NCBI GenBank assembly: GCA_021812285.1
Contig: JAKAOH010000009.1
Span: 1-48,042 of the forward strand
DNA: 48,042 nucleotides
Origin: Acidobacteriota bacterium
Lineage (GTDB): Bacteria; Acidobacteriota; Terriglobia; Acidiferrales; UBA7541
Direction of reading: 5' to 3'
Shown here: positions 33,334 through 41,073 of the stretch, piece after piece
Numbering within the stretch: position 1 is the stretch's first letter
Layout of the letters: every line of letters starts with the position of its first letter
Position numbers and translations under genes: made by a program
Notes under the pieces: model-generated
The model's database searches: none
What the model saw: the letters and a program-made list of their open reading frames with translations, nothing else
Told to the model about the DNA's origin: nothing

Positions 33334-33798
33334 CTACCACTCCACTACCAGATTGGCCTTGCGTATGCCGCCGAGCGGCAACAGAACCACCTGGCCATTG
33401 CGTTCCAGTTCCAGACGAACCATGCCGCCCTCGAGGCCGGCCAGACGGCCCTCGTAAAACGTCGCGTTTTCGACGGGCTCGGCCAGGCTGATACGTACCC
33501 GGCGGCCCGCGAAACGCTCGAACTCGGCCGGAGTGCGCAACTTGCGGTCGAGGCCCGGCGAACTGACTTCGAGCGTGTAGCGAGAGCCGGGAACCAGATC
33601 CTCGACGTCCAAAAGCACGCCTAGCTGCTCGCTGACGCGCTGGCAGTCACCGTGAGTGATGCCCTCGGGCTTATCGATGTAGACGCGCAAGAGCCGCTGA
33701 CGGCCCTCTTTCCACTCCACATCGACGATTTCAACGCCTTCCGAGCCAGCGACCCGCTCGGCGGCTTCACGGATCTTGGCCAGGTCCACGCCCCTCAC
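33334..33798 (-). CDS. rimP: ribosome maturation factor RimP
   Basis: This 154-residue protein has AAERVAGSEGVEIVDVEWKEGRQRLLRVYIDKPEGITHGDC, then EVSSPGLDRKLRTPAEFERFAGRRVRISL, both RimP hallmarks (shortened key words: VEIVDVEW, VSSPGLDR). It helps 30S assembly. GTG 33798 is chosen because it gives the family's usual length and start; GTG 33789 is possible but its AGGGG is too close. The longer frame to 34125 would run through the promoter and hairpin. It is the first gene of the rimP-nusA-infB operon, with a terminator-like hairpin ending 11 nt before the start. Confidence 0.92.
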   Translation of the reverse strand: MRGVDLAKIREAAERVAGSEGVEIVDVEWKEGRQRLLRVYIDKPEGITHGDCQRVSEQLGVLLDVEDLVPGSRYTLEVSSPGLDRKLRTPAEFERFAGRRVRISLAEPVENATFYEGRLAGLEGGMVRLELERNGQVVLLPLGGIRKANLVVEW

Positions 33799-33808
33799 CC
33801 GGAGCAAC

Positions 33809-33830
33809 AAAAAAGTGGGCTTTCGCCCAC
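33809..33830 (-). terminator. intrinsic terminator-like hairpin in the rimP leader (candidate attenuator)
   Basis: Read on the minus strand: GTGGGC, loop GAAA, GCCCAC, then six T. The 6-bp GC-rich stem with a tetraloop and U-tract is a textbook intrinsic terminator. It ends 11 nt before the rimP GTG. A promoter at 33862-33890 would start transcripts at about 33855, so the hairpin lies inside the leader, not only after the previous gene. Read-through would be needed for expression of the whole operon. Confidence 0.75.
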
Positions 33831-33861
33831 CGAAAATTCCGACAGGTTCGTTCGCTGTTCG

Positions 33862-33890
33862 AGTATAGCCAAGCAGGGGAAATCTGGCAA
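33862..33890 (-). promoter_or_regulatory. sigma70-type promoter of the rimP operon
   Basis: On the minus strand: TTGCCA (33885-33890), 17-nt spacer, TATACT (33862-33867). It is one of the best promoter matches in the window and lies between the ompH stop and rimP. Confidence 0.7.
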
Positions 33891-33898
33891 GGGAAGGC

Positions 33899-33926
33899 CT
33901 CGCGCCGCCTTTGGGAGCGGCGCGAG
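33899..33926. terminator. strong hairpin after ompH
   Basis: Arms of 10 bp (33899-33908 and 33917-33926, CTCGCGCCGC pairing with GCGGCGCGAG) enclose an 8-nt loop. It lies 36 nt past the ompH stop. The 3' side on the minus strand is pyrimidine-rich (GCCTTCCCTT) but not a U-tract, so it is an imperfect terminator. Confidence 0.5.
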
Positions 33927-33961
33927 ACGCCAGAAAGGGTAAAACCGGGTACCGCCAGACG

Positions 33962-34561
33962 CTACGGCTTGGGTTTCGCGGCCGGAGCGGCAGTCTTGAC
34001 CGGGTAGGTCTGGTCGTAGAGCTTGACGATGGCGCCCGTGATATCCGCGGCGTTCGAGGCGTAAATGACGGGCGTGGACTGCGTGGACGTATCGAGAACG
34101 ACGCTGTAACCGTTCTTTTCGGCATAGCTATCGATAACGTGCATCATTTTCTGCCCGATGCGGTCGACCACGTCCTCGCGGGCGTCCTGGGCATCCTGCT
34201 GGAGCTGCTGCTGCTTGCGCTGGACTTCGCGCGAGAGTTCCTCATACTGGCGGCCGAGGCGTTCCTTTTCCGCTTCGCTGAGCGTGTTCTGGCCGTTCTG
34301 AATCCTGGTCCGGAGATCCTCCAACTGTTTGCCGAGATCCTGAATCTGGGTCGAGCGGGGAGTGAACCGCGTCTGGAGTTCCTGCGCGGCCTGCCGGCCC
34401 TCGGCGGTGCCGGCGATCGCATTCTGAATATTGATGACGGCGATCCGCGTGGACGCCTCGGCCGCGGCCTGGCCCGCCGAAGCGGTGCGCGGTCGCGCCC
34501 ATGCGGTGCCCGCGAGCAGAAACACCAAACTACCCATGATGCTTGTCTTGCGAAGATTCAT
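33962..34561 (-). CDS. OmpH/Skp-family periplasmic chaperone
   Basis: This 199-residue protein has a signal peptide (about residues 1-22, GSLVFLLAGTAWA). It then has the Skp/OmpH plan: a beta strand (IAVINIQNAIAGTAEGRQAAQEL), a long Gln/Glu/Arg-rich coiled coil (about 75-135) and a closing beta segment (GYSVVLDTS, PVIYASNAADITGAIVKLYD). Skp holds unfolded outer-membrane proteins in the periplasm for the BAM machine, in keeping with bamA 3.5 kb upstream in the same direction. The C-terminal tail is Lys/Pro/Ala-rich. It has its own strong promoter. Confidence 0.9.
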   Translation of the reverse strand: MNLRKTSIMGSLVFLLAGTAWARPRTASAGQAAAEASTRIAVINIQNAIAGTAEGRQAAQELQTRFTPRSTQIQDLGKQLEDLRTRIQNGQNTLSEAEKERLGRQYEELSREVQRKQQQLQQDAQDAREDVVDRIGQKMMHVIDSYAEKNGYSVVLDTSTQSTPVIYASNAADITGAIVKLYDQTYPVKTAAPAAKPKP

Positions 34562-34601
34562 TGCCTCACCTCGGATCGCTTCCTAAGCGCCCAAACCGCA
34601 G

Positions 34602-34630
34602 ATTATACGGGTCGTCATGCACCCGGTCAA
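34602..34630 (-). promoter_or_regulatory. sigma70-type promoter of ompH
   Basis: On the minus strand: TTGACC (34625-34630), 17-nt spacer, TATAAT (34602-34607), near consensus. The ATG is about 40 nt downstream with a GAGG site. Confidence 0.75.
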
Positions 34631-34648
34631 ACCTTCCCGCGTCCCCCG

Positions 34649-37600
34649 CTAGTGGGGCAGCGGGACGAGCAGAATCCGGTTGTTCGCCTGATCGGCGACG
34701 ACAGCCACGTTCGTCAGCGGATCGATGGCCACCGACTGCTGGGAGGAACCATCGACGCGCAAGAGGTCGCGGACGGTGCTTCCGTTGGGATTGATCTCGA
34801 GGACGGAAGCGGTGTGGCTGGCGGTATTGATCGTCAGGGCTTCGAGTGCCTGGGGATTGTAGGCGATCGAAGTGGGATCGACGCCAGTGGCGATGTTCTG
34901 GACGATGGTCGCCGTCTGCGGATCGAGGACGATGACGCGGTTGCCGGCGCTATCGGCAACGAGGAAATGATCATTGCCGGCATCGAGCGCGACGCCAATC
35001 GGCAGATTGGCGCCGAGAACGTGGGCGGTGATGAAAGCCGGCGACTGGGCGAGGTTGACGACATCGATGGCGGCGGGGCTCTGCGTGGAGCAAAGCACGG
35101 CGGCCAAACCCAAATTGGGATCGATGGCCACGCCGAGCGGTCCCTGATCGACGGTGAGAAGGGAGCTAAAAGTGCCAAAGGCGACGTTGACGAGCGTGAC
35201 GTTGTTGCTGGTCTCGTTGGCGATGAGCGCCTGGGCGGTGTCCTGATCCACGTCGACGGCGATGGGCCCGACGGCGGTGCCCGAACCCTGTCCAATGGGA
35301 ACGACGCTGGAGGCCGGGGTGACGAGATTCACGATGGAAGCGGTGTTATCGGCGTTGTTGGCGACGATGGCCAGACCCAAGCGCGGAATCACGCCAACGG
35401 CCTCGGGACTGGCGCCAACGTTGACCGTGGAACTGACCGTGCCGTTCGAGAGGTCGACCAGCGAGACGGTGCTCGAACCGGAATTGGTGACGACCGCCAT
35501 GTTGAGATCGGGATCGATGGCGACGGCGACGGGCGAAGTGCCAACCGATACGGCCTGAATGACGGGAACCTGGACGACATCGGAAATGGTGCCGTCGGGA
35601 TTCTGGACGTCGAGATTCAGGATGCGCGGGCCGGAGAGCAGCGAGGCGGGAATGGTGACGGTCACCTCGCGGCTGGTGACGAATTGAAGCGCGGAAGCCG
35701 GCAAGGCCGTGCCATCGACGCGGGCCACGGCGCCGGACTGGAAACCGCCGCCGAGGAGGGTGACGGTCTGCGAGCCGCTCGACGAATAGAGCTGGGCCGG
35801 ACTGGTTTGAACAACTGACAGCGGGCGAAGCGCTCCCAGGGAAAGAACGGAGACCGTGCCATCGCCCTGGTTGGGAATCACGGCGATGTCGCTTGATGGA
35901 TCGAAGGCGACGTCGACCGGGGAATTGCCGAGGGTGATGGGCGAGCCGATCACCTGATTCGTGCCCAGATTCACCAGCTGAACGGAATCGGTCTGGGAGC
36001 TGACGATCAGGCCGGCGTTGGTGAGGGGATTCACGGCGGCGGCGATGTTGTTGTAGCCGAGGCTGGTGATCTGGGAGGGTTGCTCGTTGAGCAGATTGAA
36101 ATTGGTAGCCACGCTGTTATTGGGATCGGTGATCAGCAATTGATCGGTGATCGGATCGTAGGCGATGCCGGTGGCGGTGGTGGAAAGGCTGTAGCTGAAA
36201 GCGATGTTGTAGCTGACGAAGCCGGTGGTGGGCGAGATCACCTGATGGCTCATATCCACCGCAACGATCGCGCCGCTGCCGCCAGGCGTGACAATCGCCC
36301 AATCCAGACGAGGCACGATGACAACGCGCGGGGAATATCCGGTGCCGCCGGCTCGCGTGCCGCCTTGGGTGACGTCGACGGAGGTGATTACGGCCGGCGA
36401 TTTCGACAGATCGATCACCGTCACGGTGTTCGTTTCCTGATTGGCGACGAGCAGATGCTGGGTGAGCGGATTTTCGCCGACGGAAACGGGAACGTAACCG
36501 GAAGGCAGAGCGATCGTCTGCGTGGCATTCGCGCCGGAAAGATCGACGACCGAGAGCGTGTTATCGCCCTGATTAACGACGAAGGCGAGATCGCGCAGAG
36601 GGTCCACGGCGACGCCGGTGGGCTGTTTGCCGACCGGGACGCTCGTGGCCGGACAGGCGCTGCTGGTGCAGGAATTCAGATTGATGAGCGAAATCGAGTT
36701 GCTGCCCGTATTGGCGACGACGGCGACACCGGTGGCGACGTCGACGGCCACGGCCGAAGGCTGCCCGCCGACCGGAGCAGTGGCGAGAATCTGGGGCGGA
36801 TTCGCGCTGAGGTCGGGAAGCACGGCGACGTTGACGGCGGATTCGGGCAGCGCGGCGCCGGGATTGGTGGCGGTCAACTGATAGAGACCCGCCGAAGCGA
36901 GCGCCGAACCCGGAATATTGACGGAAATCTGATTCGGACTGAGCAGCTGCGAACCGACCGTCTGGCCATTGAATTGAACGACCGTGGATGGCGAGAGATA
37001 ACCGCCATCGAGCGTGATCGCAGCCGGCCCGCAACCGCTGCCGGAACACTGCGGCACGCCGATCGGCGAATAGGAGATGATCTCCGGCCGCTGCGGAACG
37101 ACTTGCAAAACGATGGAATTCGAGACGTCGCCATTCTGCCGCTGCACCGCGATCTGGACCGAGCCGGAAGACTGAAGCAATCCGGCGGGAACGCGGCCAC
37201 GCAGCAGCGAATTGCTGACGAAGCTGGTCGGAACGGCCTGACCATCGGCGGTGATGGTGCTGGTGGAAAAGAAGACGGCGGGCGACTGGGCGTTGACGTA
37301 AACGTCCTGGAAAACGGCGCCTTGGGCCGACTGCGGCGGGGAAATCGAGGAGATTACCGGGTCAACCGCGGTCTGAACGTTGATGGCGATGGTGGCGCTC
37401 TGGGTGGGATCGGCGGTCGAAGTGGCGACGACTGTTTCCGTTCCCGAAGCGGGCGCAGTGGCCGGAGCCAGGAAGTAGATGGAATCCACCGGGGTGGTGG
37501 GAGCCTGGCAGGGATTCGAACCGACAATGCAGATGAGGCCGTCGGCGGTATCGCCGTTGGGCGTGCCGTTAACGGTCCAAGTGACGCCGGTATCGGTGCT

Positions 37601-38035
37601 GCCGGTGACGGTGGCGGCGAGGGAGATCTGCTCGGAGGTGCCGACGCTGGCGGTGGAGGGAGTGAGCTGAACGCGAACGCCAGAGGTGACGGTGACGCTG
37701 GCGCCTGCTTTTGCCTTGGGATCGGCGACGCTGGTGGCGGTGACGGTGAGCGTATTGGGAGTGAAGATGACCGACGGTGCGGTGTAAAGTCCGTTGGCGT
37801 TGATGGTGCCGCAGGCGTTGGCGCTGCAACTGGTGCCGGAGATGCTCCAGGTAACGGTGGTGTCGCTGGGGCCGTTGGCCACGCCGGTGAATTGCTGCTG
37901 GCCGCCGAGCACGACGACGGCTGCGGTGGGGGAAATCGTGACGGTGGTCGTGGTGGTGTTGCTGCTGCCGCAGGCCGAGAGCAGGAGCGCCAGCAGGCCG
38001 ACCATCGCGGCGGAGAAGATCTGAGCACGCTTCAT
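34649..38035 (-). CDS. large lipoprotein with Ig-like, IPT/TIG and YVTN beta-propeller domains
   Basis: This 1128-residue protein starts with a lipoprotein signal, lipobox LLSAC at about residues 18-22, so it is probably anchored in a membrane facing the periplasm or surface. Two Ig-like domains follow (about 28-220; TISPTAAVVVLGGQQQFTG and QLTPSTASVGTSEQISL). Next come two IPT/TIG-like domains (ISSISPPQSAQG, IISYSPIGVP) and a YVTN/NHL propeller (AVAVDVATGVAVVANTGSNSISLINL and repeats). A further IPT domain and a second propeller (AVAIDPDLNMAVVTNSGSSTVSLVDL and repeats) complete it. It lies 58 nt after bamA, so it may be exported or assembled with it. The ligand is unknown. ATG 38035 has GGAG upstream; the longer frame adds no signal. 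Confidence 0.88.
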   Translation of the reverse strand: MKRAQIFSAAMVGLLALLLSACGSSNTTTTTVTISPTAAVVVLGGQQQFTGVANGPSDTTVTWSISGTSCSANACGTINANGLYTAPSVIFTPNTLTVTATSVADPKAKAGASVTVTSGVRVQLTPSTASVGTSEQISLAATVTGSTDTGVTWTVNGTPNGDTADGLICIVGSNPCQAPTTPVDSIYFLAPATAPASGTETVVATSTADPTQSATIAINVQTAVDPVISSISPPQSAQGAVFQDVYVNAQSPAVFFSTSTITADGQAVPTSFVSNSLLRGRVPAGLLQSSGSVQIAVQRQNGDVSNSIVLQVVPQRPEIISYSPIGVPQCSGSGCGPAAITLDGGYLSPSTVVQFNGQTVGSQLLSPNQISVNIPGSALASAGLYQLTATNPGAALPESAVNVAVLPDLSANPPQILATAPVGGQPSAVAVDVATGVAVVANTGSNSISLINLNSCTSSACPATSVPVGKQPTGVAVDPLRDLAFVVNQGDNTLSVVDLSGANATQTIALPSGYVPVSVGENPLTQHLLVANQETNTVTVIDLSKSPAVITSVDVTQGGTRAGGTGYSPRVVIVPRLDWAIVTPGGSGAIVAVDMSHQVISPTTGFVSYNIAFSYSLSTTATGIAYDPITDQLLITDPNNSVATNFNLLNEQPSQITSLGYNNIAAAVNPLTNAGLIVSSQTDSVQLVNLGTNQVIGSPITLGNSPVDVAFDPSSDIAVIPNQGDGTVSVLSLGALRPLSVVQTSPAQLYSSSGSQTVTLLGGGFQSGAVARVDGTALPASALQFVTSREVTVTIPASLLSGPRILNLDVQNPDGTISDVVQVPVIQAVSVGTSPVAVAIDPDLNMAVVTNSGSSTVSLVDLSNGTVSSTVNVGASPEAVGVIPRLGLAIVANNADNTASIVNLVTPASSVVPIGQGSGTAVGPIAVDVDQDTAQALIANETSNNVTLVNVAFGTFSSLLTVDQGPLGVAIDPNLGLAAVLCSTQSPAAIDVVNLAQSPAFITAHVLGANLPIGVALDAGNDHFLVADSAGNRVIVLDPQTATIVQNIATGVDPTSIAYNPQALEALTINTASHTASVLEINPNGSTVRDLLRVDGSSQQSVAIDPLTNVAVVADQANNRILLVPLPH

Positions 38036-38093
38036 GCGCGTGACTCCGGCGGGATGCAACGTGCGACGGCAGGCATGGATTCCTCCCATGGCG

Positions 38094-41000
38094 TCAAAAA
38101 GTGCGACTCACGGTGAAGCGAATCGTGTGAGACGGTTCAAAAAGATTCGTGGGAAAGACCTGTTGCTGCGTGGCCAGGTAATTCACGAGCTGCGGCACGA
38201 TCTGGGTTTCCAGAACGTGCGGAGGCAGCGCGGCCTTTGTAGCAGCGCTCAGATCGTAGGCGCCGGGCGGCTCGATGATCGGGCTGCTGAGCCGGTTGAC
38301 GTTGTACGCGTAGTAGACGCGGAAAGGCGCCTGAATAATCGGCAGAAAAACGACGAATTCGATGCCGGTGGACGAACGGATGTGGAAGTTCGTGCCGGAG
38401 GCGATGGGAACCTGCGACGGAACGCGGACGTTCGGGAAATCGGGATTGGGGAAGCCGGCGCGCAAGGCGGTGAGCGACTGGGAGCTGAGCTGCAGTTGGC
38501 TGCGGCGCAGGATGCCGTCGATGCCCAAATCGTAGAACAAATCCATTGTCAGGTAATGGCCGACGAGCGGAATCCGGTATTCGAAATTGCCCACGGTTTC
38601 GGTGTCGCCGCCGGGCTGCTCGGCCATGAATTCGAGCAGCGGAACGGTGAGCGTGCGCAAGGTCGGCTGGCCGGTGGGACCGAGCGAGGTGGGATCGAAA
38701 TAGGTGACCGTGGTCGAGGTCAGCGTGGGCAGATAGACCCAGGGCGAAATCGAATAGAAATTGAAGCCGCGCACATCCTGTTCGCCGCCGATGAACATGC
38801 GGTCGAAAGGCGGCAGCAACTGGCCGCCATAGCCGGTGGCGAACATTCCGAGCAGGTGGAACGCGAGAACGTTCCGGTCGTGATTGATCGGATGGAAATA
38901 CTTGAAATCGAAGGTGGGGGTGATCGCCTTGACGTTGCCGCCCAGACCCTCGAAGCCGAGGCCGAAATAGTAGGATTTGCCGGCGGTCGGGAAAAGCGTG
39001 CTGTTGACGGTGCTGTAGCTGATCGTCGGCATGAACTTGCTGGAGACGATGCCGTTGAGCTGGGACGGCCCGGCGAAGCTGCGGAACTGAATGGCCTGGA
39101 AAAGGAAATTGGAAGCGCTGCTGTAGGCCTTGAGGGTGCTGCGCGTGTAGGTGTAGTTGAGGCCGACGCGAGCGAAGCTGAACCGGCGAATCGGGGAGCT
39201 GGCAAAAAGGGAGAAGCCGCTGCTGCTGATGTTGTAGTTCTGCGCGATATTGCCGGGAATTTGGACCTGCTGGCCGAGCAGGATGGATTCCTGGCGGGCC
39301 TGATCGTAAGCGTAATAGGAGGAAAAAATGGTGAAACCGGTGGCGATGGGCCGGTCGAACAGGTACGGCTCGGTGAAGCCGAAGGTGATATTGCGCATGA
39401 TGCTGCCGGCATCGGCCTGAAACGTCAGCGTTTCGCCGAGGCCGAGGAAATTATTGGTCTGATAGTTCAGGCCGATGAAAGAGCCGGCAAGGCCGCTGAC
39501 GCCGCCGGTAAGGCCGATTTCCTGCTTTCCCTTTTCCTTGACGTGGAGATCGATATCCACGGTGCCGTTCTGGGCGTCGCGGCGGATCTTGGCGTTGGCC
39601 GGCTTGATGGTGTCGAAGTAGCCAAGCTGATTCAGGCGGAGGATGCTGAGATCCCAGAGGTGATTATTGAAGAGGTCACCTTCGTTCAGGAGCAGTTCGC
39701 GGCGGATAACGTTGTCGCGGGTGGTGGTGTTGCCGGAGAAATCGATGCGGCGAATGTAGTACTGCTTTTCCTGGTCGAAAACGAGGGTGAGGTTGACGAC
39801 CTTGGTCTTTTCGTTGACGTCGAATTGCGGCTGGGCGGTGAAATCGATGAAGCCGAAGGCACCGTAGAGCTTGGTGTACATCTTGAACGAATCGCGGATC
39901 TTGCCGGCGTCGAAAATGGCCCCGGGCTTCAACGGGAAAATCTGCTTGAGGTAGGCCTGTTTGAACCAGAGCTGCTTCTGCGGGTCGGAGCTGCGGATGT
40001 ACAGCTTGCCCAGGTGGTAGATCGAGCCTTCCTCGATGGGAATGGTGATATTGGTGGCCTTGCCGTTGACGGCGCCGATCCAGGGAATCGGGATCCAGGG
40101 AATGCCGAAACGATGGACGTCGACGGTTTTCGTGGCGGGCTGCTTGACGAGCGCGCGGAAATAGCCGGCGTCCTGATAGAGGGACTGGACCTTGCCGAGG
40201 TCGTCGTCGAGCTTGCCTTCGTCGTACGTCTTGCTGAGGACCGGGATATCGAAGAAATAGAGCGGAATCGCGTAGGGACGCGTGTACTTCATCGCGCGAA
40301 TGATCTTTTCGCGGCTGATGTGCTGATTGCCGACGATGGTGATCTTGCCCACCTTGACCTTGGGCCCTTCGTTGATGTGAAAGATGAGGGCGATGGCGTT
40401 GGCGGCGGGGATCTTGGTGTACGTGGGGCGGACGGTGGCGAACTGGCGACCGTGCGCGGCGAGCAGGGCCTTGATGACGACCGAGGCCCGCTTGACGATG
40501 GTGGGATCGAAGCGGTCGTCGAGCGAGAGGTGAACCTTAGCGTGCTTGAAGGCGTCGAGGATGTCGGATTCGGTGACGGAATGATTGCCGACGTATTTGA
40601 TTTCGCGGATGACGGGCCGCTCGACGACCCAGAACATGACGACCTTGCCGTTCTTTTCGGTGCGGCTGTCGCGAACGATCAGCTGGATATTGGAAAAATA
40701 GCCGGTGTTCCAAAGGGCGTGGAAATCGCGGCGCAAGGCTTCGGGGTTGTAGGGATCGCCCGGGCGGCTGAAGATGCGGGCGAGCAGCATGTCGCGCGGA
40801 TAGGTCTGGTTGCCGTAGAACTCGATCCGGGCGATGAAAGGTTTCTGGGCCGTAGCTTGCGGGGCCTGATTCTTGACCGTCTCGAGCGGGCGCTGCGCGT
40901 GAGCGGGTAGCGCCCCGCTGATCGAACCAGCGCACACCGCCAGCGCGAACAGCAGAAACCGGACCGCAAACTTTTTCCGAGCGGCCGCCAGAAGGCTCAA
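38094..41000 (-). CDS. bamA: outer membrane protein assembly factor BamA (Omp85)
   Basis: This 968-residue protein has a signal peptide ending ALPAHA, then POTRA domains: IARIEFYGNQTYPRDMLLARIF, IREIKYVGNHSVTESDILDAF, VGKITIVGNQHISREKIIRAM, then a further unit and YIRRIDFSGNTTTRDNVIRRELLLNEGD. A 16-strand barrel follows, with FIGGEQDVRGFNF (the loop 6 R-G-F motif) and a terminal Phe. It inserts barrel proteins into the outer membrane. TTG 41000 is set by AGGGGGG 9 nt upstream and a good signal peptide; the frame to 41135 overlaps clpC. At about 970 residues it is longer than the E. coli protein (810), with extra POTRA spacing. Confidence 0.93.
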   Translation of the reverse strand: MSLLAAARKKFAVRFLLFALAVCAGSISGALPAHAQRPLETVKNQAPQATAQKPFIARIEFYGNQTYPRDMLLARIFSRPGDPYNPEALRRDFHALWNTGYFSNIQLIVRDSRTEKNGKVVMFWVVERPVIREIKYVGNHSVTESDILDAFKHAKVHLSLDDRFDPTIVKRASVVIKALLAAHGRQFATVRPTYTKIPAANAIALIFHINEGPKVKVGKITIVGNQHISREKIIRAMKYTRPYAIPLYFFDIPVLSKTYDEGKLDDDLGKVQSLYQDAGYFRALVKQPATKTVDVHRFGIPWIPIPWIGAVNGKATNITIPIEEGSIYHLGKLYIRSSDPQKQLWFKQAYLKQIFPLKPGAIFDAGKIRDSFKMYTKLYGAFGFIDFTAQPQFDVNEKTKVVNLTLVFDQEKQYYIRRIDFSGNTTTRDNVIRRELLLNEGDLFNNHLWDLSILRLNQLGYFDTIKPANAKIRRDAQNGTVDIDLHVKEKGKQEIGLTGGVSGLAGSFIGLNYQTNNFLGLGETLTFQADAGSIMRNITFGFTEPYLFDRPIATGFTIFSSYYAYDQARQESILLGQQVQIPGNIAQNYNISSSGFSLFASSPIRRFSFARVGLNYTYTRSTLKAYSSASNFLFQAIQFRSFAGPSQLNGIVSSKFMPTISYSTVNSTLFPTAGKSYYFGLGFEGLGGNVKAITPTFDFKYFHPINHDRNVLAFHLLGMFATGYGGQLLPPFDRMFIGGEQDVRGFNFYSISPWVYLPTLTSTTVTYFDPTSLGPTGQPTLRTLTVPLLEFMAEQPGGDTETVGNFEYRIPLVGHYLTMDLFYDLGIDGILRRSQLQLSSQSLTALRAGFPNPDFPNVRVPSQVPIASGTNFHIRSSTGIEFVVFLPIIQAPFRVYYAYNVNRLSSPIIEPPGAYDLSAATKAALPPHVLETQIVPQLVNYLATQQQVFPTNLFEPSHTIRFTVSRTF

Positions 41001-41073
41001 GGCCGCAATCCCCCCTCTAGACAGCAAATCAACGGCCGGATGCCCCGAGGCCCGGCTTGGTGCTGTAGGATTC

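Noticed and set aside
29023-33624. 1533-codon open frame on the plus strand opposite infB and nusA
   Set aside because: It is a mirror of the highly GC-biased infB, nusA and rimP frames; the translation is low-complexity and acidic with no domain, and the minus-strand genes are unmistakable.
37480-37540. tRNA-like T-arm (GGTTCGAATCCCTGCC on the minus strand)
   Set aside because: The stem around the loop pairs at only two positions and no acceptor or anticodon arms fit; it is inside the propeller lipoprotein coding sequence.
36080-40910. long plus-strand open frames opposite the propeller lipoprotein and bamA
   Set aside because: Gly/Asp/Arg-rich shadow translations of GC-rich genes on the other strand; no start signals or domains.
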